Positions 17,230-25,370 are shown, counted from the stretch's first letter. The stretch is 64,000 bases of DNA from UBA964 sp037444685 (GCA_037444685.1 JBBILX010000001.1:434001-498000); one strand, 5' to 3'. Made by a program: numbers and translations. The notes: generated by a model not told the origin, from the letters alone.

Positions 17230-17723
17230 GCGACGTCCCCTTCGCCGCGTTCTCGGGGTCGCAGGTCCGGGCGCAGCGCGAACAGCCCATGGCGGATCGT
17301 CGCGACCGAGAACGCAACCGGCAGACTGGCCTGCACCGGCCAGACCACCCAGCGCAGGACGATGGACCGGTCGTCCAGCTCGATCGTCTCGCGCACGACC
17401 ATCACGGCGATCACCGCGAGGGCGGCGAACGCGAGCGCCGTCAGCGCCTCCTGGACGCGCGTCATTGCCCGATCCCACTGCTGCGGGACCAGCCGGTCGA
17501 AGACGCGGGGTCGCAGGTGCGTACCGTCGGCCGAGGCCAGTCCGATGCCGACGATGGTCAGCACGATATTGGCCATCACGCCGATCTCGCGCGCCCAGAC
17601 GATGCCGCTGCCCGTGACGCGCCGCACGACGACGTCTCCGAAGATCACGGCAATGAGGACGACGAAGGCAGCGGTCGTGACCGCGAGTTCCGCGCGGCGC
17701 AGGCCCGCGAGCAGCGCTCTCAA
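17226..17723 (-). CDS. dctQ: TRAP transporter small membrane subunit DctQ
   Basis: A 165-residue protein with four membrane helices and the DctQ motif VWAREIGVMANIVLTIVGIGLA, where the TRAP family conserves W-A-x-E. It is the small membrane subunit that pairs with DctM. No ATG is in frame at the start. The TTG at 17723 overlaps the upstream DUF1838 stop as TTGA and gives the normal length, so it is taken as a rare TTG start set by translational coupling. It ends in an Arg/Glu-rich tail that overlaps dctM. Confidence 0.85.
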   Translation of the reverse strand: MRALLAGLRRAELAVTTAAFVVLIAVIFGDVVVRRVTGSGIVWAREIGVMANIVLTIVGIGLASADGTHLRPRVFDRLVPQQWDRAMTRVQEALTALAFAALAVIAVMVVRETIELDDRSIVLRWVVWPVQASLPVAFSVATIRHGLFALRPDLRPRERGEGDVA

Positions 17724-18613
17724 CGCGTGGCTCCCATGGAGCGGCGTCGCTCGTCGATCAGCTTCTTGAAGAAGGTCCAGCTTGTCTCGTCGGGCTCGCG
17801 GAACTCGGACGGTGCCTCGAGGTAGGCCGGATGCCGGCGGCGCACCTCCTCGACGAGACTGGCCGGAATGCCGGCGAGACCGTCGACGGGCTTCAGTGCC
17901 CGGCTGTGGTAGAGAAGATAACCCTGGTGCGCTCCCATCTCCATCCACGGCAGCCACGGACCCATCCGCGACCAGGAGCCCGTGCTCGGCACCGACGTCA
18001 GACGCCGGTTCTCAAGGTCACGTCGGCGCGCGAACGTGTTGAACATCTCGATCGCTTCATAGAAATCGCCACTGGAATAGAGCGGGTAGTTCGCGCGGTC
18101 GAGAGGGTTGGGATAACGGAGCGGCACCTCTCGGTAGAAGGCGACGTCGTCGCCGGTCTCGTTGATCCTGAAGCTGATCCGGGAAGCGAGGAACTTGCGG
18201 TTGACCGGGTCGTTCTGGATGTGCACGACGTCGACCTCGCGCTGCAGCCACGGGTTGAACCAGCGGTCGATGACCTTGCCGGTCTCGAGGTCCGTGTAGT
18301 AGCCCACCTCCTTGTGCAGTCTCTGAAAACCGCCTTCGATCCGCAGGAAGCGGGACATGCCGAGGACCTCGAGCCCGAACAGCGGGCGTGGCGGCTCGCC
18401 CGGCACGTAGGCATAAACCGTCCCGGTCGCCCACGTCGCGACCGGCTTGCCGCTCGTGTCGCCATTGGCGCGGACGTAGGCCTCGATGGCCTGCTGCGGA
18501 TCGGCGAAGTCGAGCCTCGCCGCGCCATGGACGGGCGCACCCAGCGTCGAGGCCATGAACGCGAACAGCGTGAACCGTCGCAGCAAGCGAACCGTCATCC
18601 TCTTGATCGTCAT
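17720..18613 (-). CDS. Secreted DUF1838-family protein
   Basis: A 297-residue protein with a Sec-type signal peptide (about residues 1-31, cleavage near PVHGAA). The conserved core includes TGTVYAYVPGE, GFQRLHKEVGYYTDLETG, RWFNPW, and GPWLPWMEMGAHQGYLLYHS, which I recognise as the DUF1838 family. The function of that family is not established. The mature protein is probably periplasmic. The gene overlaps the GntR gene stop (ATGA) and the dctQ start (TTGA). It lies exactly where a TRAP binding protein would be encoded, but it shows no DctP features. It may be a substrate-binding partner or an enzyme acting before uptake. Confidence 0.75.
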   Translation of the reverse strand: MTIKRMTVRLLRRFTLFAFMASTLGAPVHGAARLDFADPQQAIEAYVRANGDTSGKPVATWATGTVYAYVPGEPPRPLFGLEVLGMSRFLRIEGGFQRLHKEVGYYTDLETGKVIDRWFNPWLQREVDVVHIQNDPVNRKFLASRISFRINETGDDVAFYREVPLRYPNPLDRANYPLYSSGDFYEAIEMFNTFARRRDLENRRLTSVPSTGSWSRMGPWLPWMEMGAHQGYLLYHSRALKPVDGLAGIPASLVEEVRRRHPAYLEAPSEFREPDETSWTFFKKLIDERRRSMGATR

Positions 18614-19440
18614 CGCGACTTCTCCTCGCGGCTGGCACGGCCAAGCCGCATGCGGTACTGGTAGGCATCGGCGCGATACAGCGCCACGACCCGTTCGACC
18701 GGACGGGACTTCGAGTCGAAAACGACCCGGGTCAGCCGCAGCAGTGGCGCTCCGACCTCGACACCGAGTGCGCGCGCCGCCTCGACGCCTGCCAGCGTCG
18801 CGCCGATCAGCTGTTCGGCTTCACCGATTTCGACGCCGGCACGCCCTAGCAGCTCGAACATGGGCTGACGGGCCATCTCGGCTGCATCGACGCGAGCGGC
18901 GATGTCGAGCGGCACGAAGGTCGTAATGCAGCCGAGCGGGACGCCGCGCAGGACGCGCACGTGGGTGGCGCGCTGCACGCGCGCATCCGTCGGCAGGTCC
19001 AGTGCGGCCCGGGTCTCCTCATCGGGCTCGACGTCGCGTACCACGAGGCCGCGAACCTCGGTGGCCGCGGCGAGGTCGGCAACATGTCCGCGGACCTCGT
19101 TCAAATCGAGCGACGCCACTCCACGTGCCGCGGAAAGCTGGACGAAGGCACCGCGCCCCTGTTGCCGAACGAGCCAGCCCTCGCGGGCGAGATCCTCGAT
19201 CGCTTTGCGGATCGTGATGCGCGAGACGCCGAAGATCTCGCAGAGCTCGGGCTCCGTCGGGATCTGCGTTCCCGGCGGATAGGTCCCGTCGCGAACCCAC
19301 GCGCGCAGCGTCACATACACCTGGTGATAGCGTGGCGCGACGAGTTCGCGCACGTCATGTCGCGCGGGCAGCCGCTTGACGGGTCGCGTGGACTTCGTTG
19401 AACGGCCGGCCCGCGACGACCGCCTGACGTCGCGCACCAC
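18610..19440 (-). CDS. GntR/HutC family transcriptional regulator with UTRA domain
   Basis: A 276-residue regulator. A basic N-terminal extension of about 35 residues precedes a winged helix-turn-helix (residues 37-105: YPPGTQIPTEPELCEIFGVS, then RITIRKAIEDLAREGWLVRQ, then GRGAFV). A UTRA effector domain (about 120-265) ends with RVVALYRADAYQYRMRLG. HutC-type members are usually repressors released by a pathway metabolite. The gene is in the middle of the operon it probably controls. It starts at one of two adjacent GTG codons just after the SDR stop, so the exact start is uncertain by one codon or more. A candidate operator is at 22621-22634. Confidence 0.85.
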   Translation of the reverse strand: MVRDVRRSSRAGRSTKSTRPVKRLPARHDVRELVAPRYHQVYVTLRAWVRDGTYPPGTQIPTEPELCEIFGVSRITIRKAIEDLAREGWLVRQQGRGAFVQLSAARGVASLDLNEVRGHVADLAAATEVRGLVVRDVEPDEETRAALDLPTDARVQRATHVRVLRGVPLGCITTFVPLDIAARVDAAEMARQPMFELLGRAGVEIGEAEQLIGATLAGVEAARALGVEVGAPLLRLTRVVFDSKSRPVERVVALYRADAYQYRMRLGRASREEKSR

Positions 19441-19443
19441 GGC

Positions 19444-20166
19444 TCAGTCCAGCACCAGGCCGCCGGAGAGGTTCATGACCGTGCCCGTCACGAACCCGGC
19501 GCGTTCGCTCGTCAGGTAATCGATCGCATGGGCGACGTCCTCGGGACGGCCGAGCCGTTGCAGCGGCACGCTGCGAGTCAGTCCTTCGATCGTCCCCGCA
19601 TCGAAACGTCCCGTGACCATCGGCGTGTCGATCGGTCCCGGCGCGAGGCAGTTGACGCGGATCGCGTCGCCGCCCCACTCCTTCGCAAGGTAGCGCGTCA
19701 GGTTGACGATTCCGGCCTTGGCGACCGCGTAGGCCGGACCCGACAGCGCGCTGCCTCCATTGAGGCCGTTCGTCGAGGCCATCAACGTCAACGTACCACG
19801 CGAGGCCCGCAGCGCACCGTGCACGGCCTTCGCGAGCAGGAACGCCGAAGTCAGATTGACATCGATGAGCGCACGCCATTCGTTGAGCGAAACCGCGTCG
19901 ATCGGCCCCCGCCCTGCCCGTCCAGCCAGATGGACGACGTGATCGAGACGACCGAAAGCCGCCAACGCTGCAGCGACGGCATCGCCAACCGCGTCCTCGG
20001 AGGTCACGTCGAGCGCTGCCGTGACGAAGGTCGGGTCGCCGCAAGGGATGCTCGACAGCGCAATGTCTGCACCGAAAACGCGCATGCCCCGCGCACGCAA
20101 GGCCGTCACCGTCGCACGGCCGATACCTCCGGCCGCCCCGGTCACGAAGGCGACGGGCGTCGTCAC
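19444..20166 (-). CDS. Short-chain dehydrogenase/reductase
   Basis: A 240-residue classical SDR. The cofactor motif TGAAGGIG is at residues 10-17, an acidic residue (AD) after the second strand favours NAD(H), and the catalytic set includes Ser in LMASTNG and Y-A-V-A-K near residue 150. The C-terminal VTGTVMNLSGGLVLD is typical of FabG-like oxidoreductases. The start is a GTG, 2 bases after the stop of the diiron-type gene. It most likely oxidises a secondary alcohol or reduces a ketone in the pathway. The substrate cannot be read from the sequence. Confidence 0.85.
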   Translation of the reverse strand: MTTPVAFVTGAAGGIGRATVTALRARGMRVFGADIALSSIPCGDPTFVTAALDVTSEDAVGDAVAAALAAFGRLDHVVHLAGRAGRGPIDAVSLNEWRALIDVNLTSAFLLAKAVHGALRASRGTLTLMASTNGLNGGSALSGPAYAVAKAGIVNLTRYLAKEWGGDAIRVNCLAPGPIDTPMVTGRFDAGTIEGLTRSVPLQRLGRPEDVAHAIDYLTSERAGFVTGTVMNLSGGLVLD

Positions 20167-20168
20167 GC

Positions 20169-20885
20169 TCAGGCGGCCTGCTTGAGAACCACGCGGTTGT
20201 AGATGCCGTCGAGCATCGAGAATCGCATTTCAGCCGAGGCTCGAACCGCGGCGATCGCGCGCGCCTGCAGTTCTGCGGTGACGGCATAGCGGGCCGTCAG
20301 TTCGAGTCCGACGTGCGCATGCTCGGTATCGCCCTCGATGTGGACGTGGAAGAACTCCATGTCGTCATCCGAGAAACCCATCTTGCGCATCGCTTCGACA
20401 TATTTTGGATAGAGCGTCGGGAGCTGTCCCTCGAGCGCGACCATGATGCCGGCACAGGCCTCGCCGAGCGGGCGGATACTGGACAGCTCCCAGATCCACG
20501 AGCGCATCGCACGCGTCGTCGGCAACACCTCGCCGTTCTCCTCCGCACGCAGGATGCGCTCGTCGTTGACGCCACAGGCGCGCGCGAACTTGCGCAGCAG
20601 ATCCGGGTGGCGCTTGCCCGGCGCATGCGGCATCTCCTCGCCGAGCAGGTTCTCGAGCAGGTGCTGGCGCGCATCCAGGTCGGGCAGCCGCGCAAAGAGC
20701 GCCGCGAACTGCTGCGGGATCGGATCGATGTAGTAAAAGTGCTGCACGGCCCAGTCGCCGAGCTGCGCCCGCGTCAGCTCCCCGGCGGCCCACGCGCGGC
20801 TGAACGCATGCCCTTCGCCGTGCTTGGGTTGGCGCGCCGCCTCGAGTGCCGCGAAGAATTCGGTCTGTCCCATGAGCTTGTTCAT
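20169..20885 (-). CDS. Haem-oxygenase-like diiron protein, PqqC/TenA/CADD type
   Basis: A 238-residue all-helical protein of the TenA/PqqC/CADD fold. Typical stretches are LGDWAVQHFYYID, LLENLLGEEMPH and LLRKFARACGV. The iron-ligand pattern of haem-oxygenase-like diiron oxidases is visible: E83/E84 followed by H93, E152 in MVALEGQLPT, and H182-x3-D186-x2-H189 in HIEGDTEHAH. TenA thiaminases lack this set, so a diiron oxidase or oxygenase is more likely. AAGGAG lies 8 bases before the ATG. It is encoded between a zinc-ribbon protein plus UbiD decarboxylase and an SDR, so it may act on the same substrate. Confidence 0.75.
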   Translation of the reverse strand: MNKLMGQTEFFAALEAARQPKHGEGHAFSRAWAAGELTRAQLGDWAVQHFYYIDPIPQQFAALFARLPDLDARQHLLENLLGEEMPHAPGKRHPDLLRKFARACGVNDERILRAEENGEVLPTTRAMRSWIWELSSIRPLGEACAGIMVALEGQLPTLYPKYVEAMRKMGFSDDDMEFFHVHIEGDTEHAHVGLELTARYAVTAELQARAIAAVRASAEMRFSMLDGIYNRVVLKQAA

Positions 20886-20911
20886 GCTGGATTCTCCTTG
20901 AGCGAATGCGA

Positions 20912-21145
20912 TCAGCGCGGCACCGCCGCCGAGACTTTGAACTCTCGATGGCAGTGAGGGCAACAGGCAGGCGGAGCCTCTGGACGCGCGAGGACCGGGC
21001 TGACGGGAAACCAGCCCTGGCAGCTCGGGCAGCCGACCCAGAGCGTGTTGCCTCGCTTCTCCCACGACGCACCCGGCGAATCGCGAATGATGATGGGTGC
21101 GGCGATTGGCTGGACCGTCGCTGTGCCTCCACGCTTGGTGCTCAT
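20912..21145 (-). CDS. Small zinc-ribbon protein, possible UbiD accessory subunit
   Basis: A 77-residue protein with two Cys pairs, CPSC near residue 39 and CPHC near 62, forming a predicted zinc ribbon. The N-terminus contains WEKRGNTLWVGCPSCQGWF. Its ATG overlaps the UbiD stop as ATGA, so the two are translated together. Non-oxidative hydroxyarylate decarboxylases of the VdcBCD/BsdBCD type include a small Cys-rich D subunit of about 75 residues next to the UbiD-like C subunit. This protein is a plausible counterpart, by size, Cys pattern and position only. Confidence 0.65.
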   Translation of the reverse strand: MSTKRGGTATVQPIAAPIIIRDSPGASWEKRGNTLWVGCPSCQGWFPVSPVLARPEAPPACCPHCHREFKVSAAVPR

Positions 21146-22563
21146 GAGCGTGGCCATCCCGTTCCGGCAGGTTCCGCCTCTGCCAGCAGCGATTTGGCGC
21201 GCTCGGCCGCCGCGCTCGGTACGGTTGCCACCGGCGGCACAGCCCGGGGCACGCCCGGTCGTGCTGCCGGCGGCAACGTCGCGTCGAGACCCAGCTTGGA
21301 CGCCGTGTTCGCGCCCTCGGGCAGCGAAGGGTCGAGGTTCGAGCCCGAGAGACCATCGACGATCAGCGCATCGCGCGACCACTGGACGCGCGTCGCGACC
21401 GCCCAGAGCACGGACTGTGGCGAGAAGATGTCGATGTCCTCGTCCACCGCGACGACCGCCTTGAGGCGCCGATAGGCGAGCGCCGCCGTCAGGGCATCGC
21501 GGGCCTCGCCGCGCGCCGGCTGATGCAGCTGCAGATAGGCGTGGAAGCGTCGTCCTTCGGTCGGCACGTGCACGTTGAGCAGCGAAGGGGCGACCGCCTT
21601 GACCAGCTCGTAGACCTTGCCTTCCATGGCCATGTTGTCCGGCACGAGCATGTCGGTCAGCCCCGAGCCGTAATCATGGTAGATCGCGTCGCGGCGCATC
21701 GTGATGCAACCGACCTCGACCCGCGGCGACTGAACCTGCGCCCCGAGATATCCGGTGTACTCGCCGAAGGGTCCGTCGGCGACGAACTCGTTCGGCGGTG
21801 CGAAGCCCTCGATGACGATCTCTGCATCGGCCGGGACCATGATGCGCTCCCCGTGCAACAGCGAGGGCACGAGCCGCAGCGGTTCGCCGAGCACGCCACC
21901 CGCAGCGCGCCAGTGACTCTCCGGGTAGCGTAGCTTCGCCTGCGAGCCGAGCAGCACAGCAGGGTGATGGCCGATCCAGAACGCCACCGGGCACGGCTCG
22001 CCGCGAGCCCAGAACTTGCGCAGGTTGCGCATGTTGTGGGTGGTCGGGTAAGGGAACCACGTCATGCGCCGCGGACTCTGTACCCAGCAGCGCTGGATGG
22101 CCGTGTTGTCAATACCCGTGTCGGGATCGCAAGTGGTGGCATGCGCGGCGGTCAGGTAGGGGCCCGGCTCGAGTTCGTGCTGTGTCAGTACCGGCAATCG
22201 GTGCAGATCGGCCTCCGGACCGCGCCAGACGATCTCCTGCACCGGGGCCTGTTCACCGCCCAGCACGACGGGGTCGATGCCCGCCGAGGTGCGCGCGGCG
22301 AACCACCGCGCCGTGTCGCGGTGATCGGGGATGCCGAGCGCTCTCGCCGTCAGCTCGCGACTCGCGGTGAGGTTGGTCACAACGCTCAGCGCACTCTCCC
22401 GACCTGCGAGGTCGCTGACGCGCCGTGCGTGGAGGATCGGATAGCGTCCGCTCCGGTCGAGTTCGTGCTGCAGGGCGGTCAACTCGTGGCGCAGCGCGAT
22501 GGGCGCGTCGATGCGCCAGGTCGCCCCCGCATGTTCGGACAGGAACTGACGCAGATCGCGCAT
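21142..22563 (-). CDS. UbiD-family prenylated-FMN decarboxylase
   Basis: A 473-residue UbiD-family protein. Recognisable pieces are MRDLRQFLSEH at the start, VVTNLTASRELTARALG, EIVIEGFAPPNEF, and the active-site stretch DGPFGEYTGY carrying the conserved Glu. The metal/prenyl-FMN region reads DNTAIQRCWVQSPRRMTWF. Members add or remove CO2 on aromatic or alpha,beta-unsaturated acids using prenylated FMN made by UbiX, which is not encoded here. The ATG at 22563 was chosen over an upstream one because MRDLRxFL is the usual family start. It is the first gene of the operon. Confidence 0.85.
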   Translation of the reverse strand: MRDLRQFLSEHAGATWRIDAPIALRHELTALQHELDRSGRYPILHARRVSDLAGRESALSVVTNLTASRELTARALGIPDHRDTARWFAARTSAGIDPVVLGGEQAPVQEIVWRGPEADLHRLPVLTQHELEPGPYLTAAHATTCDPDTGIDNTAIQRCWVQSPRRMTWFPYPTTHNMRNLRKFWARGEPCPVAFWIGHHPAVLLGSQAKLRYPESHWRAAGGVLGEPLRLVPSLLHGERIMVPADAEIVIEGFAPPNEFVADGPFGEYTGYLGAQVQSPRVEVGCITMRRDAIYHDYGSGLTDMLVPDNMAMEGKVYELVKAVAPSLLNVHVPTEGRRFHAYLQLHQPARGEARDALTAALAYRRLKAVVAVDEDIDIFSPQSVLWAVATRVQWSRDALIVDGLSGSNLDPSLPEGANTASKLGLDATLPPAARPGVPRAVPPVATVPSAAAERAKSLLAEAEPAGTGWPRS

Positions 22564-22601
22564 TGCCCACCTGTCAGGGCTTCGCAACACGCCCCTCGAT
22601 C

Positions 22602-22607
22602 GTTATA
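22602..22607 (-). promoter_or_regulatory. Putative -10 element for the UbiD operon
   Basis: On the minus strand this reads TATAAC, about 39 bases before the UbiD ATG. No good -35 hexamer lies 16-18 bases upstream. The GntR-like inverted repeat at 22621-22634 covers the place where RNA polymerase would sit, as expected for a repressor site. Confidence 0.35.
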
Positions 22608-22620
22608 GTGGCATGATGAC

Positions 22621-22634
22621 TTGTCCGGAGACAA
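22621..22634. promoter_or_regulatory. Candidate GntR/HutC operator
   Basis: TTGTCCGGAGACAA has perfect five-base arms (TTGTC/GACAA) around a four-base centre. HutC-type GntR regulators commonly bind short repeats with GT...AC arms of this size. It lies in the 158-base gap between the UbiD operon and the TonB receptor gene, upstream of both, so one regulator (18610-19440) could control both directions. A GTCCGG/CCGGAC pair (22623-22643) overlaps it. Confidence 0.45.
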
Positions 22635-22721
22635 TCACCGGACGGTTGACGGTGGCCGACCGTGCGTTCACGATCGACGCGGCTCCGGCCCTACAGAGCC
22701 GGGATTGACAGGGGGACTTGC

Positions 22722-25253
22722 ATGACCCAATTGTTGTATCGAGGCCACGTCGGCCTCGTCGCGGCCGCAGTGGCCGTCACGATCGCTCACTCGCCTGCGG
22801 CTGCACAGGGCAGCGCCGCCGACAGCGACTCCTTGGCTCTCGAGGAAATCGTCGTCACCGCGCGCAAGCGCGAGGAGTCGCTGCAGGACGTGCCCGTGGC
22901 CGTCACCGCGGTCACGGCCGATTCGATCGCGGAGCGCAACATCCAGGACCTGCGCGACCTCGCGGCCTACACCCCCGGGTTTTCATACACGACGGCCTTC
23001 GGCCGCAACAACAACGAACGTCCCGCGGTACGTGGGCAGTCGACGATTCTCGGCGCGCCGGTCGCGGCTTTCTTCATCGACGGCGTGTTCCTCTCGGGAT
23101 CGATCGCGCAGACCGAACTCTCGAACGTCGAGCGCGTCGAGGTCATCAAGGGACCGCAGTCGGCCTTGTACGGCCGAGGCACCTATCAGGGTGCGGTCAA
23201 TTACATCACCAAGCGGCCCGCCCGTGAATTCGAGGGCAAGGTCTCCGCAACGTATGCGCAGCACGATCAGCTGCAGCTCGACGGCTCGCTGTCGGGTCCG
23301 CTGCCGATCGATAACCTGTTCTATTACATCGGCGCCAGCCATTACGAATACGGCGGCGAGTACACGAACACGATCACCGGCCGCAAGTTCGGCGACGAAC
23401 AGTCCGACGCGGTGACCGTGAAGCTGAACTGGGCGCCCGGCGACAATGTCGACGTCAATCTGTTGACGACCTACCAGAAGGACAACGACGGCCACGCGGC
23501 GATCTTCTTCCAGGGATCGAGCTTCAACAACTGCTTCCCGTACGATCCGGTCAACCGTCCGCGCGGTCGCGGCTACCACTGCGGCGAGGTCGTGGATCTC
23601 GACCTGCTCGAGCGTGCTGCCCGCGAGGACGTCTTCCCGAGCAGCCTCGTCGGCGTGCAGCGCGAGCGCCTGCGCTCTTCGCTGATCGCGAAGTTCGGCT
23701 TCGCCGATGGCTACGAGTTCACCTCGGCCACGGGCTACAGCGACGAGGACCTCGCCAATGGCATCGACGTCTCGTACGCGGGATACGACGCGCAGGCCGC
23801 TTTCTATTTCAGCGTCGTCGCCGGCATGGCCGTGCAGCGTCCGCCGACGGACGCGACCACGGACCTCGCGCGGCAGTTCGCGGCTCCAGGCGCGTTCTGG
23901 CGGCTGACTGGCGAGGACCGCGAGGACTTCTCGCAGGAGTTCCGACTGACCTCGCCGACCGATCGCGCCTTCCGCTGGACAATCGGCGCCTACTACTTCA
24001 AGGCCAACGACGACACGGTCCGTGACGACAAGATCTACCCGAACCCTGTGGTGATCGTGCCAAACGGCGCGTCGACGCTGTCGGTCCGCGGCATCGAGAA
24101 TCGCGCCGTGTTTGGCGGTCTCGAGTGGGACTTCGCCGAGAACTGGACGCTGACCGCGGAGGCGCGCCGCAACGAGGACGAGTTGACGACCACGACCTTC
24201 GCCTACCCGACCAACGGCACTTCTCGTTCGAACGTCCAGCGATTCGCCGCCGAGTACAAGAGCACGACGCCGCGCTACACGCTGCGCTGGCAGCCCACGG
24301 CCAGCAGCACCTACTACTTCAACTATGCGAGGGGCACGCGCCCAGGCGGCTTCCAGGCCGGCGCGACGGCGACGCTGCTGACCCAGCTCGGGCGTGAGGA
24401 CGAGATCGGCTACGACGAGGAGCGCGTCAAGGCGTTCGAGCTCGGCGCGAAGTACACGCTGCTCGGTGGCCGCCTGTCACTGAACCTTGCGGCCTATCAC
24501 AACGATCTGTTCAACCAGCAGCTGACGACGAATCTCGTCAACCCGAGCACCGGGCAGGCCAACTCGCTGATCACGAACCTCGGCGAGACCGAAATCCGTG
24601 GCCTCGAGCTCGAGCTGACAGCGCGTCTGACGGAAAACTGGAGCGCGAGCCTCGGCTATGCCTACAACGACGCGGAGATCACCGCGGGCGTCAACGAGGA
24701 TCAGGCCGCGTTCTTCAGCCCGCGGCCAGCCAACAACTTCTCGCCGTACAACGCCACGACGAATCCAAACGGCTGCGTCACGGCGACGACCGTCAACCCG
24801 CCGCCCGGCCGGCTGAGCTGCCAGGCGCTGCGCGATCTCGACAACGCGACCTATGGCAGTATCGTCGGCAAACGTCCGCCGCGTGCGCCCGAGCACCAGG
24901 GCTTCGTCGCGACGCGCTTCGACGGCGCGCTCGGCAATGGCTGGGGCTGGTATGTCGGTGGCGATGTGACGTACGAAGGCTCGAAGTTCGCCCAGGTCCA
25001 CAACCTGATCGAAACCGGCGATAGGACCTATCTGAACCTGCGCGCCGGAATCGAGACTGACGCCTGGTCGATCCAGATCTGGGGCAAGAATGTCACCGAC
25101 GACGACACGCCGCTCGACATCCTGCGCTACATCGACACGCGCGGGCAGACCTCGCAGCAGCTCATCTTCCAGGCTATCCCGATCGCGCGTGGCTTCGCGA
25201 TCACGCCGCCGCGCGGGCGCCAGTTCGGCGTGACGGCCAACTATCGATTCTGA
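22722..25253 (+). CDS. TonB-dependent outer membrane receptor
   Basis: An 843-residue receptor. A signal peptide ends near AAAQG (residue 29). The TonB-box-like stretch EEIVVTARKREESLQDVPVA leads into the plug domain (about 45-165, with ERVEVIKGPQSALYGR), followed by a long beta-barrel ending in the expected terminal Phe (TANYRF). This TARKREESLQDVP subtype is abundant in proteobacteria that degrade complex organic compounds. It would import a specific ligand across the outer membrane using TonB. AGGGGG lies 7 bases before the ATG. It is divergent from the UbiD/TRAP operon, suggesting the same ligand. Confidence 0.92.
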   Translation: MTQLLYRGHVGLVAAAVAVTIAHSPAAAQGSAADSDSLALEEIVVTARKREESLQDVPVAVTAVTADSIAERNIQDLRDLAAYTPGFSYTTAFGRNNNERPAVRGQSTILGAPVAAFFIDGVFLSGSIAQTELSNVERVEVIKGPQSALYGRGTYQGAVNYITKRPAREFEGKVSATYAQHDQLQLDGSLSGPLPIDNLFYYIGASHYEYGGEYTNTITGRKFGDEQSDAVTVKLNWAPGDNVDVNLLTTYQKDNDGHAAIFFQGSSFNNCFPYDPVNRPRGRGYHCGEVVDLDLLERAAREDVFPSSLVGVQRERLRSSLIAKFGFADGYEFTSATGYSDEDLANGIDVSYAGYDAQAAFYFSVVAGMAVQRPPTDATTDLARQFAAPGAFWRLTGEDREDFSQEFRLTSPTDRAFRWTIGAYYFKANDDTVRDDKIYPNPVVIVPNGASTLSVRGIENRAVFGGLEWDFAENWTLTAEARRNEDELTTTTFAYPTNGTSRSNVQRFAAEYKSTTPRYTLRWQPTASSTYYFNYARGTRPGGFQAGATATLLTQLGREDEIGYDEERVKAFELGAKYTLLGGRLSLNLAAYHNDLFNQQLTTNLVNPSTGQANSLITNLGETEIRGLELELTARLTENWSASLGYAYNDAEITAGVNEDQAAFFSPRPANNFSPYNATTNPNGCVTATTVNPPPGRLSCQALRDLDNATYGSIVGKRPPRAPEHQGFVATRFDGALGNGWGWYVGGDVTYEGSKFAQVHNLIETGDRTYLNLRAGIETDAWSIQIWGKNVTDDDTPLDILRYIDTRGQTSQQLIFQAIPIARGFAITPPRGRQFGVTANYRF

Positions 25254-25291
25254 GCGGCTCGGATACCGGCGCATCGTACGCCACATCGCGG

Positions 25292-25320
25292 AGCGGGCCC
25301 TCGGGCCCGCTTCGCTTTTA
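25292..25320 (+). terminator. Rho-independent terminator after the TonB receptor gene
   Basis: AGCGGGCCC at 25292-25300 pairs perfectly with GGGCCCGCT at 25303-25311, followed by TCGCTTTTA. It lies 38 bases after the receptor stop and 51 bases before the methyltransferase start. Confidence 0.75.
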
Positions 25321-25370
25321 CGGTTCGCTCGATTAGCCTACGTTTGCCGCGATTGACCCGGAGCCCAATC

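Noticed and set aside
15089..17317. 742-codon minus-strand open frame across the amidohydrolase and dctM
   Set aside because: It is out of frame with both well-supported genes, its translation is Arg/Gly/Ala-rich without motifs, and high GC content explains the lack of stops.
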